A DNA stretch of 64,000 bases from Oncomelania hupensis (Eukaryota; Mollusca; Gastropoda; Littorinimorpha; Pomatiopsidae). Every line of letters starts with the position of its first letter. Position 1 is the first letter of the stretch. A program made the translations under genes and the position numbers. Of this stretch, positions 31,230 through 58,960 are shown in pieces. The notes under the pieces are model-generated. The model saw only the letters and a program-made list of their open reading frames with translations, did no database searches and was not told the DNA's origin. The stretch covers positions 51,389,638-51,453,637 of the forward strand of contig CM072511.1 in assembly GCA_036898135.1 (NCBI GenBank), written 5' to 3'.

Positions 31230-32751
31230 TTATTAATAAATTTTATTTTATTATTATTAATATAATAAATAATTGTTATTTTAAATTTAAAAACAAACAA
31301 ACAACAAATATATAAAGCAAAAGATGCATGTATGTTACATGAAGCTTTGTTTGAATGAACCTGATAAACACAATGGTATGATAAAAACTTGAACTTCTTC
31401 CTAGATAAAGTACTATACAAGGTAGTATTAACTCAGGGAATATGTTACAACAGTAAAACTTTGGAGAATATATTATTACAACAGTAAAACTTCTAGACAC
31501 ACACACCTCTTACCTCCCTTTTCAACCCCACTTTTTTTTTCCCCTTGCCCCTTCTCCTCGACACAAAACGAACAGGAACAGGAACAAATAGTTTGATGGC
31601 ATTTTCAAAAAGTTTGATTTGTTTTGTGACTAGATTTATTTGTTCTTAGTCCATGTTGCAAACAGAATTCGCTTGCCTTTTAGCTGACTATCCTTGTTAG
31701 CAATAGCCAATGACAGTTCTCTGTGCTTGTCACTCAAGAGAGACACTAAATGAAATCGAATGTAATTAGACCAAAAATGAGCTCAGATCAGATGCAACCA
31801 AGAAAATCTGTTGAGATTGGTACATGTTTTTATATTATGTACACACATTAAAAAAACCTTGAAAATATAGTCTATAGATGTTTTACAGTTATTATTTTGA
31901 TTAAATGAATTATTATTGCTTTCTGTTTTCTTATCATAATTGCCACATTCTTCTCTTACTTTATGTATCCATCAGTATTTATTGCGTTTGCTTCACACTA
32001 TCATCCAGCCTCCCCACCCACTCATTCCATTCACATTTTATTTATTCTTTGAATATATATTTATTTATTTATTTATATTTTGACATTGTAGATATACAGT
32101 TATCTAAATGCTATTTTATTGAAACCTCATCCATCTCTTCAGTCTTTATTCTCAGCCTGTTTTTTGTGTCCTCTTTTGAACACAGCTTCTGTTGTTGTTC
32201 CCCCCCCCCCCTCCCCTCCCTTTTCTCCCTTTTCTCCCCTATATCCCCCTCTCCCTCACCCCCTTCTTCCACTCCCCCCCCCCCCCATCTTTTGTTCCTG
32301 TATCTTATTCTCGTTAAAAACAACAATTGGCAACATGTGCATTAAATGGCTTTGTGGCAAAACAAACTGAAAATATTTGTATGGGAAATTTGACAGCTAG
32401 AAGAGATAGAATTCTATTTCCTCACTTTGATGAATACTGGACACAGCTCTTTTCTTGCTAAGTTTGTGTAATAAACTGAAAACCTACTGTATTAGTAAAC
32501 TGTTGTTTTATTGCTGAAGGTAAAAATGAAACGTTTATTTCAAATAAGAGTTCAACCATGTCATGTTTGGGGCCAAAATGGACGACATTGTAGTCTTTTC
32601 CCTTAAGTGCAACACACGCTCTCAGCTCATGAATTGTTATACGATTTAGTTTTTGGACAAAAACATGTTTTTTCGCTTCATCCTTTAGGCCATGTTTAGC
32701 CAGTCATGAGTTATTACTTTGGTATGTTGATAGACAGCAGTTTGATCATAA
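30042..32751. other. No exon recognised between the last visible FAM184A exon and the GPCR
   Basis: Either this is the start of a very long FAM184A intron or it is intergenic. It contains a (GT)n tract (31181-31230), poly-C runs at about 32201-32210 and 32274-32286, and low-complexity T/C-rich sequence. I see no coiled-coil exon and no repeat copies shared with the rest of the window. Confidence 0.5.
31181..31230. repeat. (GT)n microsatellite
   Basis: About 21 GT units followed by gtatgtgtgt. No other feature is attached to it. Confidence 0.95.
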
Positions 32752-48963
<16,212 letters not shown>

Positions 48964-50087
48964 TGTTGGAATTGAAACTTGTTTTAAGACTTGATCATTG
49001 GTTGATGCTGTGCAGCAGAGATGGACTTGTTTATATATAGGCTCTCTTCAGGATTTGCGATATGCAGAAAAAAAAACACCCAGATCCCTTCTTTTCTCGT
49101 TAGTAATTTTGTCACAAGTTTCAGCTAGTGCCTATCTTTTCGATTAATCTATAAATCCGCTTGTTCGAAAGGAAGTCTGTTGTGCTAATAACGAGTGTAC
49201 AAGGTCGAAAGATCCTTCTCGATTGCAATGTCTCTAAATAAGAAGTGCACATATATTAATTCACAAATAGCCAGATAAAAATTTCATTAAAAAATTAAAA
49301 TACCACATTCCACATCACAGTTTGTGATGTATCATCACAAAAACTACTCATATAACAAAGTCAACGTTCCACAGGGAGACAGACGTTCGCGTAACTAAAT
49401 ACTGATGTGACTTTGTCTTCGGAAACAGTACTGCGGCTCGGAATTCGTATTTCTAAGCTTCTTAAAGTTACCACAAGATAAATAATTTTTGTTCCCTCGG
49501 ATATGACGGAACGAAAAAACTCGGGCTAGAAAAGGAGGTGGGGAGGGGTGTGTGAGGGGGAATAGAAGACGCTTGTCAACGTCAGTTCCTTGATTGCAAG
49601 GGGGAGATTAGACGTCGACTTTGAAGACGGTTTAGCAGTATCTATGTCTGATCTCCACACCACGCTTGGGCGCTTTGGCGCTAATTAGGACTCAGCCGTT
49701 TTGACAAATGGGACAGGCACGTGCGGCGCTCTTTCACAGTCTGGCCGATGATGAGAGACTTCCAGCAGAGATTTAAGACACAACAGCTTATAAACTCTTA
49801 AAGTAAATATATATACTTTACTTCCCTGTCTCTCACTCTTTTCTTGTGTCACTTTCAGAATTTGTTTTTCTTCACACTTTCAGAAATTTGTCTCCTCGTT
49901 CTGCTCACTCTCTCGACCACACCTCTTCTTGCAATAGATGAAAATATGCTTACTCCAAAAGGCTGGACAAAAAAATACAAGGAAAAAAGCTGCGCTTCTG
50001 GAATTATAAAGGAAAGCGGTGGGCTAGGGGCGGGGCTCTCTGAACTCTGAGGCTGCCACTCACCATTCCTCCATCCCTCCCTCCTTC

Positions 50088-50123
<36 letters not shown>

Positions 50124-50439
50124 CGTAGCTTGACAAGGACCATTGTGGGCTATTTATAGGAGAAGCATAGTGAAGAGTTTTCCAGAGAAGCGCGTGGCCG
50201 TACGTATGAGTGTGTGCGTCAGAAATTAACCTCTCATTAATCTCTGCAAAGGTGAGCAACGGCAGTACGCTTGACTCGTGCCATGATAAGCAACGCGGCT
50301 GCTTTGATATTCGAGAAATACATGAAGTTATTGCAATAAAATTTCTGTGTGGCACGCATTGAAATGGTGCCTCATGGATCGATGTTTCCTTCGCTAGCTT
50401 AATATGTGTGGACCCATTCTGTCCTTGTCTACCTTTGTA
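48964..50439. other. Region upstream of the GPCR coding start
   Basis: This should contain the GPCR promoter and any 5' non-coding exon on the minus strand, but no core promoter could be fixed. It contains a C-run followed by (CT)n at about 50088-50125. No other gene is recognised. Confidence 0.4.
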
Positions 50440-51034
50440 GACTCGCATGCATAGCAATGTGAGTTTATGTACTCACCCTCACCCCCCCCCCCCAAAAAAA
50501 AAAATTTTCTCCACATTTTCGCAAGTATGTGCGAGATAAGTCCTAAATAGTCCAAAAATGATATCGAAAAAAAAAAATTCGTCCGTCCGTCTGTCTGTCC
50601 GCCGTCCACCGTCTGTCTGTGCAAAAACTTTAGTGGCTAAATACCCAGAGCCTATTTCAAGTATCACAACCAAAATAAGTCATCGTACAGTGGAATGGCT
50701 GTTTATTTAACCTATAGTATGCAACAAGGTTGGGTTATTTTATCAGACATGCATGAGAGATCACGTGAGGGTCAAGGGCATCCTAAGGTCAAGGTCACTG
50801 AAGGTCAAGGCCATCCGAAGGTCACCTTTTTGTCATAATACAACGTTTGCTGTACTGCATTTGATAGTAAATTTGAAACCGGAGTTCAGTGACATCCCAA
50901 GGTCAAGATCATAGAAAGATGGAAGATAGTATTTGCTTTTTAATGCCACTATTTAATTTTGTTTTTTTTTCTGGGCACTCATTTTCGAGTTTCATAAGGA
51001 GTATGTGAGACATATGGGCTTTGCCGTTCTAGTT
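50440..51034 (+). mobile_element. Helitron/Helentron-like repeat, copy C, internally deleted
   Basis: It starts gactcgcatgcatagcaatg, with a C-run then A-run at about 50484-50505 and tgtgcaaaaactttagtggc. It then skips several hundred bases present in copies B and D, and resumes at cagtggaatggctgtttatt with multiple AAGGTCA motifs. It ends gggctttgccgttctagttt; the 3' hairpin has one mismatch. Confidence 0.8.
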
Positions 51035-51108
51035 TTAAGAGAAATTAATGTGTGCAGCATGTTTTGTGTATTCTGTGAGTGCCATTTCTTTGTTTTATTA
51101 TATAGTTA

Positions 51109-51112
<4 letters not shown>

Positions 51113-51160
<48 letters not shown>

Positions 51161-51184
51161 CAGACAGACAGAGAGAGAGAGAGA
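51113..51184. repeat. (GT)n(GA)n microsatellite
   Basis: About 19 GT units followed by gagagaga/cagacaga repeats. Confidence 0.9.
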
Positions 51185-51467
51185 TGTTCATTGCAAGAGA
51201 TGTTTAGTTGCAAAGTATGCTGTTAATTAAAGCTGTAATAGGTCTAATGAAGCTTCCCATACATGCTAGCTTAGTCTGTTGAGACTTTAATTTGCATCAA
51301 GACGCTTGACTGGCTAACCTATGCATCTTGCTGAAACAGTCGGGACAGTCGGTACTCTCCTCTTCCCTCCATCATCATATCCCTTCCCTCCTCACCTCCC
51401 CCCCCCTTCAATAAAAAACAAAAACAAAAACAAAACAAAACAAACAAACAACAAGAAAAAACACCTA

Positions 51468-51493
51468 TCACACACACACACACACACACACAC

Positions 51494-51550
<57 letters not shown>
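51468..51550. repeat. (CA)n(CT)n microsatellite
   Basis: CA units pass into about 29 CT units, preceded by an A-rich caaaacaaaac stretch. Confidence 0.95.
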
Positions 51551-51551
<1 letters not shown>

Positions 51552-52398
51552 ATTCCCTTCTCCTCCATGATAGCTTATTCCATTATATTCATTCAACATG
51601 TTTTGATATAGTTTCATAGATTGCATCTACTTGAGGGCATTTTATTCGTGTTTAAAAGGGAGGAGAAAACGAAAATGCAAAACATATGGAATAGATTCTC
51701 TCATCTTAAAACGAGAGGCTTTGAGTTAGTGATAACATCTGGGAGAATTATAATCTTTATCAGTGCAACATCCTCAAGAGGGTTACGGATTCTTTTTGTG
51801 CCGTTTTTGAGATAATCATTTTACAGTTTGTGATAGTCTGCTCACGAATTCCCGTTACCAGCGTGTAATAGGTAGGCTACTCATTCCCTCCCCGTCTGCT
51901 CCCTGTCGAAGTCTCTGACAATAATTATGTCTAACATGCATGTCATCCCTGTTATGCTTGGCGGCCCAGACGAAGAACGTGTGAAGCGTCACAGCAACGC
52001 CAACTTCATTAGACGAGTTGCGTGCAAGATTTCGGGAACTTGCAGCCCTTGGATCCATTGTCTCGCTTGCCCCTATGTACGTTCGCATGCTTCATGTCCC
52101 TCTTGGCACATTATTAGTGGTGTAATTATTTACTCTCACCAACTTCTTTGCGGAAGATGTCGTTAGTAGGAATTTACTTGACATGTACACCGTTCCACTA
52201 GAACCCTTATACCCTCTTCAGTCCCCCCTTCATCCCGCTTTAAATCGTAGTCTACTGAATAACGGCATTCTACAGTTCTATCCTCGTTTTCAGAGCTGGC
52301 GCTTAATTATTATACCAGTGTCATTCTGCATGACATGATGCATGATTTTCTTGGTGGCAGAATATCGGGGTGCTTGGAGGTTCCCCACCATTTCCCCA

Positions 52399-52400
<2 letters not shown>
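51551..52400. other. No gene recognised
   Basis: The sequence has no shared repeat copies and no supported reading frame. Confidence 0.4.

Positions 52401-52401
<1 letters not shown>

Positions 52402-52460
<59 letters not shown>
52402..52460. repeat. (CT)n microsatellite
   Basis: About 29 CT units. Confidence 0.95.
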
Positions 52461-52462
<2 letters not shown>

Positions 52463-52962
52463 ATCCTTCTCCTCCTCTTCTCATGGTGATGGACTGTGAT
52501 CTCTTTCTCTGTTGTAGATCGTGTTAACTCTCTAGTATGGTGGTCTGTGCGATGACGGATACTTTTAGTTGTACTGGATTCAATCTAGGGTGTGGGTAAT
52601 AAGCACGACGCTTGTAACATTTTCTGCTGAGCATCAACGTGGAGGAGCTGAGATAACTAAATGCCAGCATTTAGTAAAGGCAGGGGGCATCGGGACACCC
52701 CACGGAGTGTCCGTCGGGTCGTTCAAGATACCGGTGCCCAGGAGCAGACTTGATGGAGTTCACTGTTCTCAAGTGCTTTCTGTATGCGACAGATGGGAAC
52801 GTCGTGTCCAGAACCATTACGCTAATGCTGTGCACACTATCTATATTCTGAGTTCACTGTTTGCAAAGAAGGGTGAGGAAACGTAAAAGGAGGCAAGACC
52901 GCAGGCGTGCTTGTGTAGGGGTGAATGGTATGGGGTGGGGGATCGAGTAAGGGAGTGATAGA

Positions 52963-53037
52963 GAAGAAGAAGAAGAAGAAGAAGAAGAAGAAGAAGAAGA
53001 AGAAGAAGAAGAAGAAGAAGAAGAAGAAGAAGAAGAA
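52963..53037. repeat. (GAA)n microsatellite, about 24 units
   Basis: A pure GAA run, the second long purine-only tract in the window. Able in principle to form triplex DNA. Confidence 0.95.
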
Positions 53038-53163
53038 AGCTGATGATGGGTATACCTATGTGTTGATGGCGGAGGGAGGTTTGGAATGACTAGGAACAAT
53101 CACAGTTGACCAAGCTTAAAGGCTTAAAGTAAAAATCGCAGCTTCATTTTTGTTAAACATTTT

Positions 53164-53657
53164 TGACTCACAAACACAGCAAAATGAGTCTATGTACCTA
53201 TCCCCCTCCCCCTCCCCCTCCCATAACAACCCCACCCCTATTTAAACACATCCAGATTTTTGCAAATCTGTGCGAGATAAGTTCTAAACAGTCCAAAAAT
53301 GATATCGAGAAAAAAAAAGTCCGTTCGTCCGTGCAAAAACTTTAAGTATGGATAAGTATTCAGAACCTATTTCAACTATCATAAGCAAACTTATTAAGTT
53401 GGTGTATACCCATGAGACCTCATATATTATCAGTGAATGAATGACTTCATTTCAAGGTCAAGGTCACGGGGTTATCAAAGGTTAGTCAAAAATGATAATT
53501 TTTAACAAAATTTCAACTTTTTCTTGTTATTACTATTGAACTTATGATTCTTTGATGCATTAGACATATCAGTGAGAGACACATACTTCGCAAATTGGGT
53601 CAACCTCACTGCAAGATCAAGGCCACAGGAGATATCCAAAGTCGGTAAGTATAGGGA
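53164..53657 (+). mobile_element. Helitron/Helentron-like repeat, copy D, segment 1
   Basis: The 5' part of copy D: gactcac at the start, a C-rich run, gcaaaaactttaagtatgg, then ttcaaggtcaaggtcacggg. It ends in the target site aggga (53653-53657) of the LTR element. The same copy resumes at 60728. Confidence 0.85.
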
Positions 53658-55424
53658 TGTCACCGCCACGACTCTCTCCGGGCAGACGCCACAAACAAAC
53701 AACTTCCACACGCAGACAACCCAGAAAGAATGGCGATTACCCGCAGACGGAAGTGATGAAAAACACAACGAATATATATACAACTTTCAAGCTATTTATT
53801 CATTCATTCCACACACTCATACACATACAACATTTACACATGAAACGAGGAAAATGGTGATGGAACAATCAATGGGTCGATGAACAATGAAATGGAATGT
53901 CAGATGAACGAGGGTCGCTAATCAACCACGTCTAAGTATCGACTGTGCACTGCAAATGTCCGAACACAGAGGGGGGGGGGGGGGGTCGAGTATCAAGAGG
54001 GGGACAACAAGGAAAAAGCCGACCTGATAGTAGGGCGTCCCCGTTGATGTCTCCGTGAAAGTATCTGCCCCTCCTCGTGGTTGTCACCGGACTGTTGCTG
54101 TGGATTCCAGGCGTAGTGGTGTCGCCACTCCCTCCCGCCGCTGACGATGATGATGATGATGATGACGCTGTAGTTGCGGCAGCCCTGCCACCGTCGACGC
54201 CTCCCAGCCTGACTCCTCCAGTCGGCTAACACTGTGACGTCGAGGCCAGGTTCCGTACACAGACGTCACAACCACCGCGGGAAAGGTGGGGTTGTGGAAC
54301 AATGAAGATGTACACAAACGCAGACGTGGACGAACGGGTGGTGATGATGATGCTGGGTCCACACGACCAAATGTCGTCGTCGTTGTCGCGCGACGCTGGT
54401 CAACGTTGATCCGCGTTACCCAGTGACGAACTGATGAATACGACGAACTTTCGAACCTGCAACATGCTTGTCGTATTGTTAATGTCATGTCCACCCGATT
54501 CTGTCCCCCTCCCTCCTCACACTCTCCCCCCTACTACACTAACTAATTCCTGTATCTTGAAGAAGCGCCACTGCTGTCCACTTCACTTCCCTGACTACTA
54601 TTACTGTCACTTGTAATCAAACACATAATTCAAAAACTAAATGACATTATGAATGCATGAAATGAACAATGCTGCAAATGAATACATGTAATCATCAACA
54701 CATTATCCATCTTGAGCAACCGCAACCTCGACAACAGCAACCACTTCCATCCTACCTTCATCACACTTCACCCCCATCCTCCTCCCTCATTCTCCCTCCT
54801 TCAGTCACACTCTTCCTTTCGTCTGCCTCTCCTCAGTGCAACCATCCTTCCCCCAGCCTCACGCACAGCTATCGTTCAACACCCCAACAGCCGGCCATCG
54901 GTCATTAGCACAGTAAAGGAAGATAACACCATCACACTTACCCACACGGCTCGAACGTAAAAGCACCTGTAGCTAGCCCTTTCCACTGCTTGCCTACACA
55001 GTACTCCAAGTAAGGTATTCCAGTGCGTAGTAATTCCCGTTAGTGGACAAAACCTCTACACTAACTTACCACAACACAAAACGTAGTTATTTGCTCTACT
55101 CTTCCTTGAGCTTGCTACCACAACTGTAACATTTCCCACTAGGTTTCTTTTAGAACCAGTTATTATTTACGTTAACAACTGTCCCACCCTTACTTCCAGA
55201 ACAAAATACCCAGAGAAACAAGACCGCACGTCTTCTCTGTTACTCTGCAAAACGTGTTCTGACTACAGTGAACAAATTCCCAAAACTGGCTGGCCGAGCT
55301 CTGCTGTTCTAAATCACGCTTTCCACGCATAACCTAACATACGACAGCGCGCAGTTACTACCCCAACTCATTAACTCTCCACCCACACTTTCTACCCGGT
55401 TTCATCACAGGCTGCCCTGTGACA
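53658..55424 (-). mobile_element. Long terminal repeat (3' LTR in element orientation), 1,767 bp
   Basis: Bounded by plus-strand tgtcaccgcc and gccctgtgaca, so the element's LTR reads TGTCAC...GGTGACA with TG..CA ends. It is nearly identical to 58961-60727; by eye I counted fewer than ten differences, the clearest in a G-run near 53970. Open frames within it are not considered genes. Confidence 0.95.
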
Positions 55425-55463
55425 CACCCCCCTCCCAAGACGAACCTACGGAGAGTTCAAAAC

Positions 55464-57593
55464 TTAATCTTCCACAGGGTCAGATCTGCTGAGGAAATCC
55501 GCTTCGATGTTGTCTCTTCCTGGAATCGGTCGAACTGTGAAGACGTAGGCCTGCAGCTGCATAGCCCATCGGGTGAGTCTGGCACTGTTGAGGTGCGTTC
55601 TCTGCAGGTACTGCAGTGGTCGATGGTCTGTCTCCAGCCAAAAGTGCCGTCCAAACAAGTACGGTTCAAACCGTTGTACCGCCCACACGACTGCCAAACA
55701 CTCCTTCTCGATGGTGGAGTAATTCCGCTCCGCTGGCAACAGCTTCTTGCTGGCAAACCCCACCGGCTGCACACCCTCACCGGTTTCTTGCATCAGCGCA
55801 GCTCCTAGCCCTTGCTCAGATGCGTCCGTCCTCAGGATGAACTCCTTGTCCAGGTTCGGTAACTTGACCACTGGCTCACTGGTCAGCGCTCTCTTCAAGT
55901 CATCGAAAGCTTTCTGGCAATCATCCCTCCTGTTGACCTCTCCCCTCTTCCTTACCCGCACGATCGGTGCGCTGTACGGCGATGAACAAGACTCGGTAAC
56001 CCCCAACTCCAGCATCGGTTCCACTTCACCCTTGGCGACTTCCTTCTGTAAAAATGGTAGCGGATGCTGATGTACACGAACGGGGTCGTCGTCGGTCGCC
56101 ACCACCTCGCACTCGTCCAGGTTGGTTAGCGGCAGTGCTCTCCCATGTAGCGCAGATAGCTCCGTGTCTATCTGTATGTCCACTGGCCCTTCGCTCGCTT
56201 GTAGTGGTACCAGTGGTACAGTGCCCTGGTAGCTGATATCTGTCGTTCCCTCTGTTCCAGCTTGGTCCAACACGACGGCCACCATCGTCTCTGGTTCTAC
56301 TCTGCGTTCTATGTAACGCTTCAACTTCCTGCTCTTGCCGGCTCTCTGAACTGGTACCTTCCTGGCTCTCCCCTTTGGCGTCGTTCGCTGGCATGCGTCG
56401 CATGAAGCACAAAACCTCCTCACGTCACGGCACATCCCTGGCCAGTAGTACTCGGCCCACACTCGATCCAGGGTCCCCTTGGCTCCTCGGTGTTCAGCCA
56501 TAGGCGTGTCGTGTCCCATGCGTAGCACCTCCGACTGAAGCTTGGTTGGTACCACCAACTGACTGCGATCCACTTTGTCCTGTCCTGTGTATTCGCGGTA
56601 CAACAGGCCCCGCTTCCAGACAAATGCCACTTGCCCCTTTCCTCGTTTCTCCTTTCCTGCCTTCCGGTCTGCTAGCTGTCGTACTTTCGCAAGCTCGTCG
56701 TCTCCCAACTGCAGTTGGCGAATCTCTTCCGGCGTTGCGACGACGCTCTTGCTCGGTCCGACTTCCAATAGTTCCGCAGCGTCTGTCTCTTTGGCTGCTT
56801 GTCCTCCGGTCCGCACCGCACAACACCCCGCGTCCCCCTCGGCGAACACTGGCAGTGCTGTATCACGTTGCTGTTCCGTCCTCGCCCAGTTGCCGATCAC
56901 CACTGGGTAGGTTAAGTCTGGTACCACCACTACCTCCACTCTCCCGGTGTAGAACGGTGATTCCAGTTGCACCCACGCTGTCGGCAGTGACCTGGATAAC
57001 TGGCGAATGGCGAATCCGACGCGCCGCGTGCGTCCCGTGTAGACAAGGTTGGCAACCTCTCCCTTCCGCAGGCAAATCAGGTCAGCTCCCGTGTCCCTCA
57101 TGGCCGTCAGCGGAACACCTTCCACTATCACTTGGCTCTGGAAACGCGAGTCTCTCTTCTTGCCTGCCTCCTTTTCCTCCTCCAAGACGCGCAACGCTGC
57201 TCCACTCCGCTCGCTGCGTTTCGGACAATTCCGCTTAAGGTGCCCCTTCTGTCCGCAACTGTAGCATTCCCGCTTGTCAGGCGAGTTGGGTCGTGGTCCC
57301 GCTGGCCTGCGACCCTCGCTCTTGTCCCTGGGTGTAAAGGGTTGACGTGGTGGGAAACGTAGGTTTGTCCCTGCCCTGGCGTCGACATACTGCTGTGCCA
57401 ACGTCGCGGCTTCCTCCACCGTTGCTGGGTTGCGTTCGCGCACGAACGTGACCAGTTCTGGTGTCAAACCGTTGACCATCTGCTCCATCAGCACTAAGTC
57501 CAGTAAGTCTCCGTACGTGGCCTTCTTGTTCGCAAGTCCCATCCAGCGTTCCAGGAACAACTCTGACTTCCGCAGATACTGTTTGAAAGTCTA
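55464..57593 (-). pseudogene. LTR element pol region: CCHC, protease, integrase zinc finger, RT and RNase H pieces
   Basis: After an in-frame TAG (57593-57591) the frame continues for about 700 codons. Numbering from 57560, a CCHC knuckle lies at about residues 99-112 and the protease motif DTGA at 156-159. An integrase-type HHCC zinc-binding region follows at about 350-390 (H350, H357, C387, C390). A linker comes next, then only the N-terminal RT segment at about 500-540 (SPYSAPIV), and an RNase H domain at about 546-690 (ILRTDASEQGLGAALMQ, then LETDHRPLQYL). The integrase catalytic core and the RT palm with its Asp-Asp motif are missing, each junction staying in frame. The order PR-INT-RT-RH is that described for Gmr1-like elements. 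It cannot be autonomous. Confidence 0.85.
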
Positions 57594-58625
57594 TGGTGGC
57601 TCCCTTCGTAGCTGGCGAAACTTCTTGCGATACGTCTCGGCCGTTAGGTTGAAACGTACCAACAACGCTGCCTTCAGGATCTCGTAGTCGGCAGAGTCGT
57701 CCTCGTTCAAGCCAACGTAAACTTCCCTCGCCTTCCCCTTCAGCAAGGTCCCCAAGCGAATAGCCCACGTGTCTTTCTTCCAGTCTTGAGCCTTGGCGAA
57801 TCGCTCAAACTGACACAAGTATGTCTCAAGGTCGTCCTTATCCTCGAAGAACGGTAACCTGAGCTTAACTGTCTCGAACTCGGGTTGACGATTCCTGCGG
57901 TTCCCGGCGCCTTGCGACGTCAGCTGCGCCATCGCTAGCTCGTGTGCCATCTCTCTCTCCCTCTCTCTCTCTCTCCGGTCTGCATCTTCCCGGCTCGCCC
58001 TCTCTCTTCGGTTTGCGTCCTCTTCCCTGGCCCTCAACTCGGCGTCTTCCCGGCTCGCCCGCTCTCTTCGGTTTGCGTCTTCCTCCCTAGCCGCTTGGTC
58101 TATCGCGTAGTCTAACGCTGCCTGACCTTTCAACCCTTCGCGCTTGGCGAGCCTCAAGATCCGCTCCATCGGCGTCTCGTCCGCGAACAGTCCCGTCCTC
58201 GGCGTCGGTGCCGCCTCGACCTTGTAGATCGAACGGTAAGGATTGGTCTCGAACCTCTTCGGTCTCGTCGCATCGCTCAGACGATCTTGGTCTCCATAGA
58301 AGTCGGTGCCGGCTGACATCCCGCCGGTCGCACCAAATCCCGTCACAAAAGGGTCACTCACTGTGTCTCTGGCTTCCAACGTTGTCGACTCCTCGTCTGC
58401 TGACCCACGCCGCGATGACCTGACCGGCGATCTCTGTTGCTCGATCGTAGAATGTAAGTCGGTGACTCCTGTATCAGCTGCTGACGTCATCGCCCGCTCG
58501 TCCATCGTGACACCCACGCGAGAACGCGTACGAGCCGCGATCGGTGACACTCCTTCAGCCTCCTCGATCGATGCCATCCTGCTTATAAGGAAAGCAACAA
58601 CAACACCAAAACAACAAGTCAACAA
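57591..58625 (-). pseudogene. LTR element gag, interrupted by an in-frame TAG
   Basis: The frame opens by 58625. The start MASIEEAEGVSP at 58577 looks more natural than the upstream Met. A low-complexity EREREREMAHELAMAQLT helix is followed by the capsid-like part (YLCQFERFAKAQDWKKDTWA, then LTAETYRKKFRQL). The frame stops at 57593-57591, but sequence directly after the stop is the same capsid domain (RKSELFLERWMGLANK). The stop therefore lies within capsid, not at a gag/pol border, and is more likely an inactivating point mutation than a readthrough signal. Confidence 0.8.
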
Positions 58626-58960
58626 TCCTACGAACCTTACCTCACCCTAGCCTAGCCTGAGATACTAACTACCTACCTAAGCTATCTCCCTACCTATCAC
58701 CCACCTCCTCCCACTCAAACAGTGGAAACTGGCCCGCGAGGTAGCGAACCGGATGGAGAGTGCAATGGCCCCTTCCCTCACGTGTGGTCGAACCCAGGCC
58801 GGCTGTGAGCCTCCGCTAAACAGCGACCTGACTCCCTCCAACCACCCGCTGGGGTGCACACTCGCACCGAGTCACGCCTCACACACTCGGACACCACAGG
58901 ACATTCACAAGACAACTTCACGTCTGGGCACACTCACACCTACCCTGCATCTCCACCATA

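Noticed and set aside
32119..32370. Proline-rich plus-strand frame
   Set aside because: It is translated from poly-C and C/T-rich low-complexity sequence with no family support.
56546..57238. 230-codon plus-strand frame in the LTR element
   Set aside because: It is a shadow of the minus-strand pol frame; the recognised protease and zinc-finger motifs are all on the minus strand.
57591..57593. TAG between gag and pol as a programmed readthrough stop
   Set aside because: The codon falls inside the capsid-like domain, before the CCHC knuckle, not at a gag/pol border. A point mutation is more likely, though other copies would decide.
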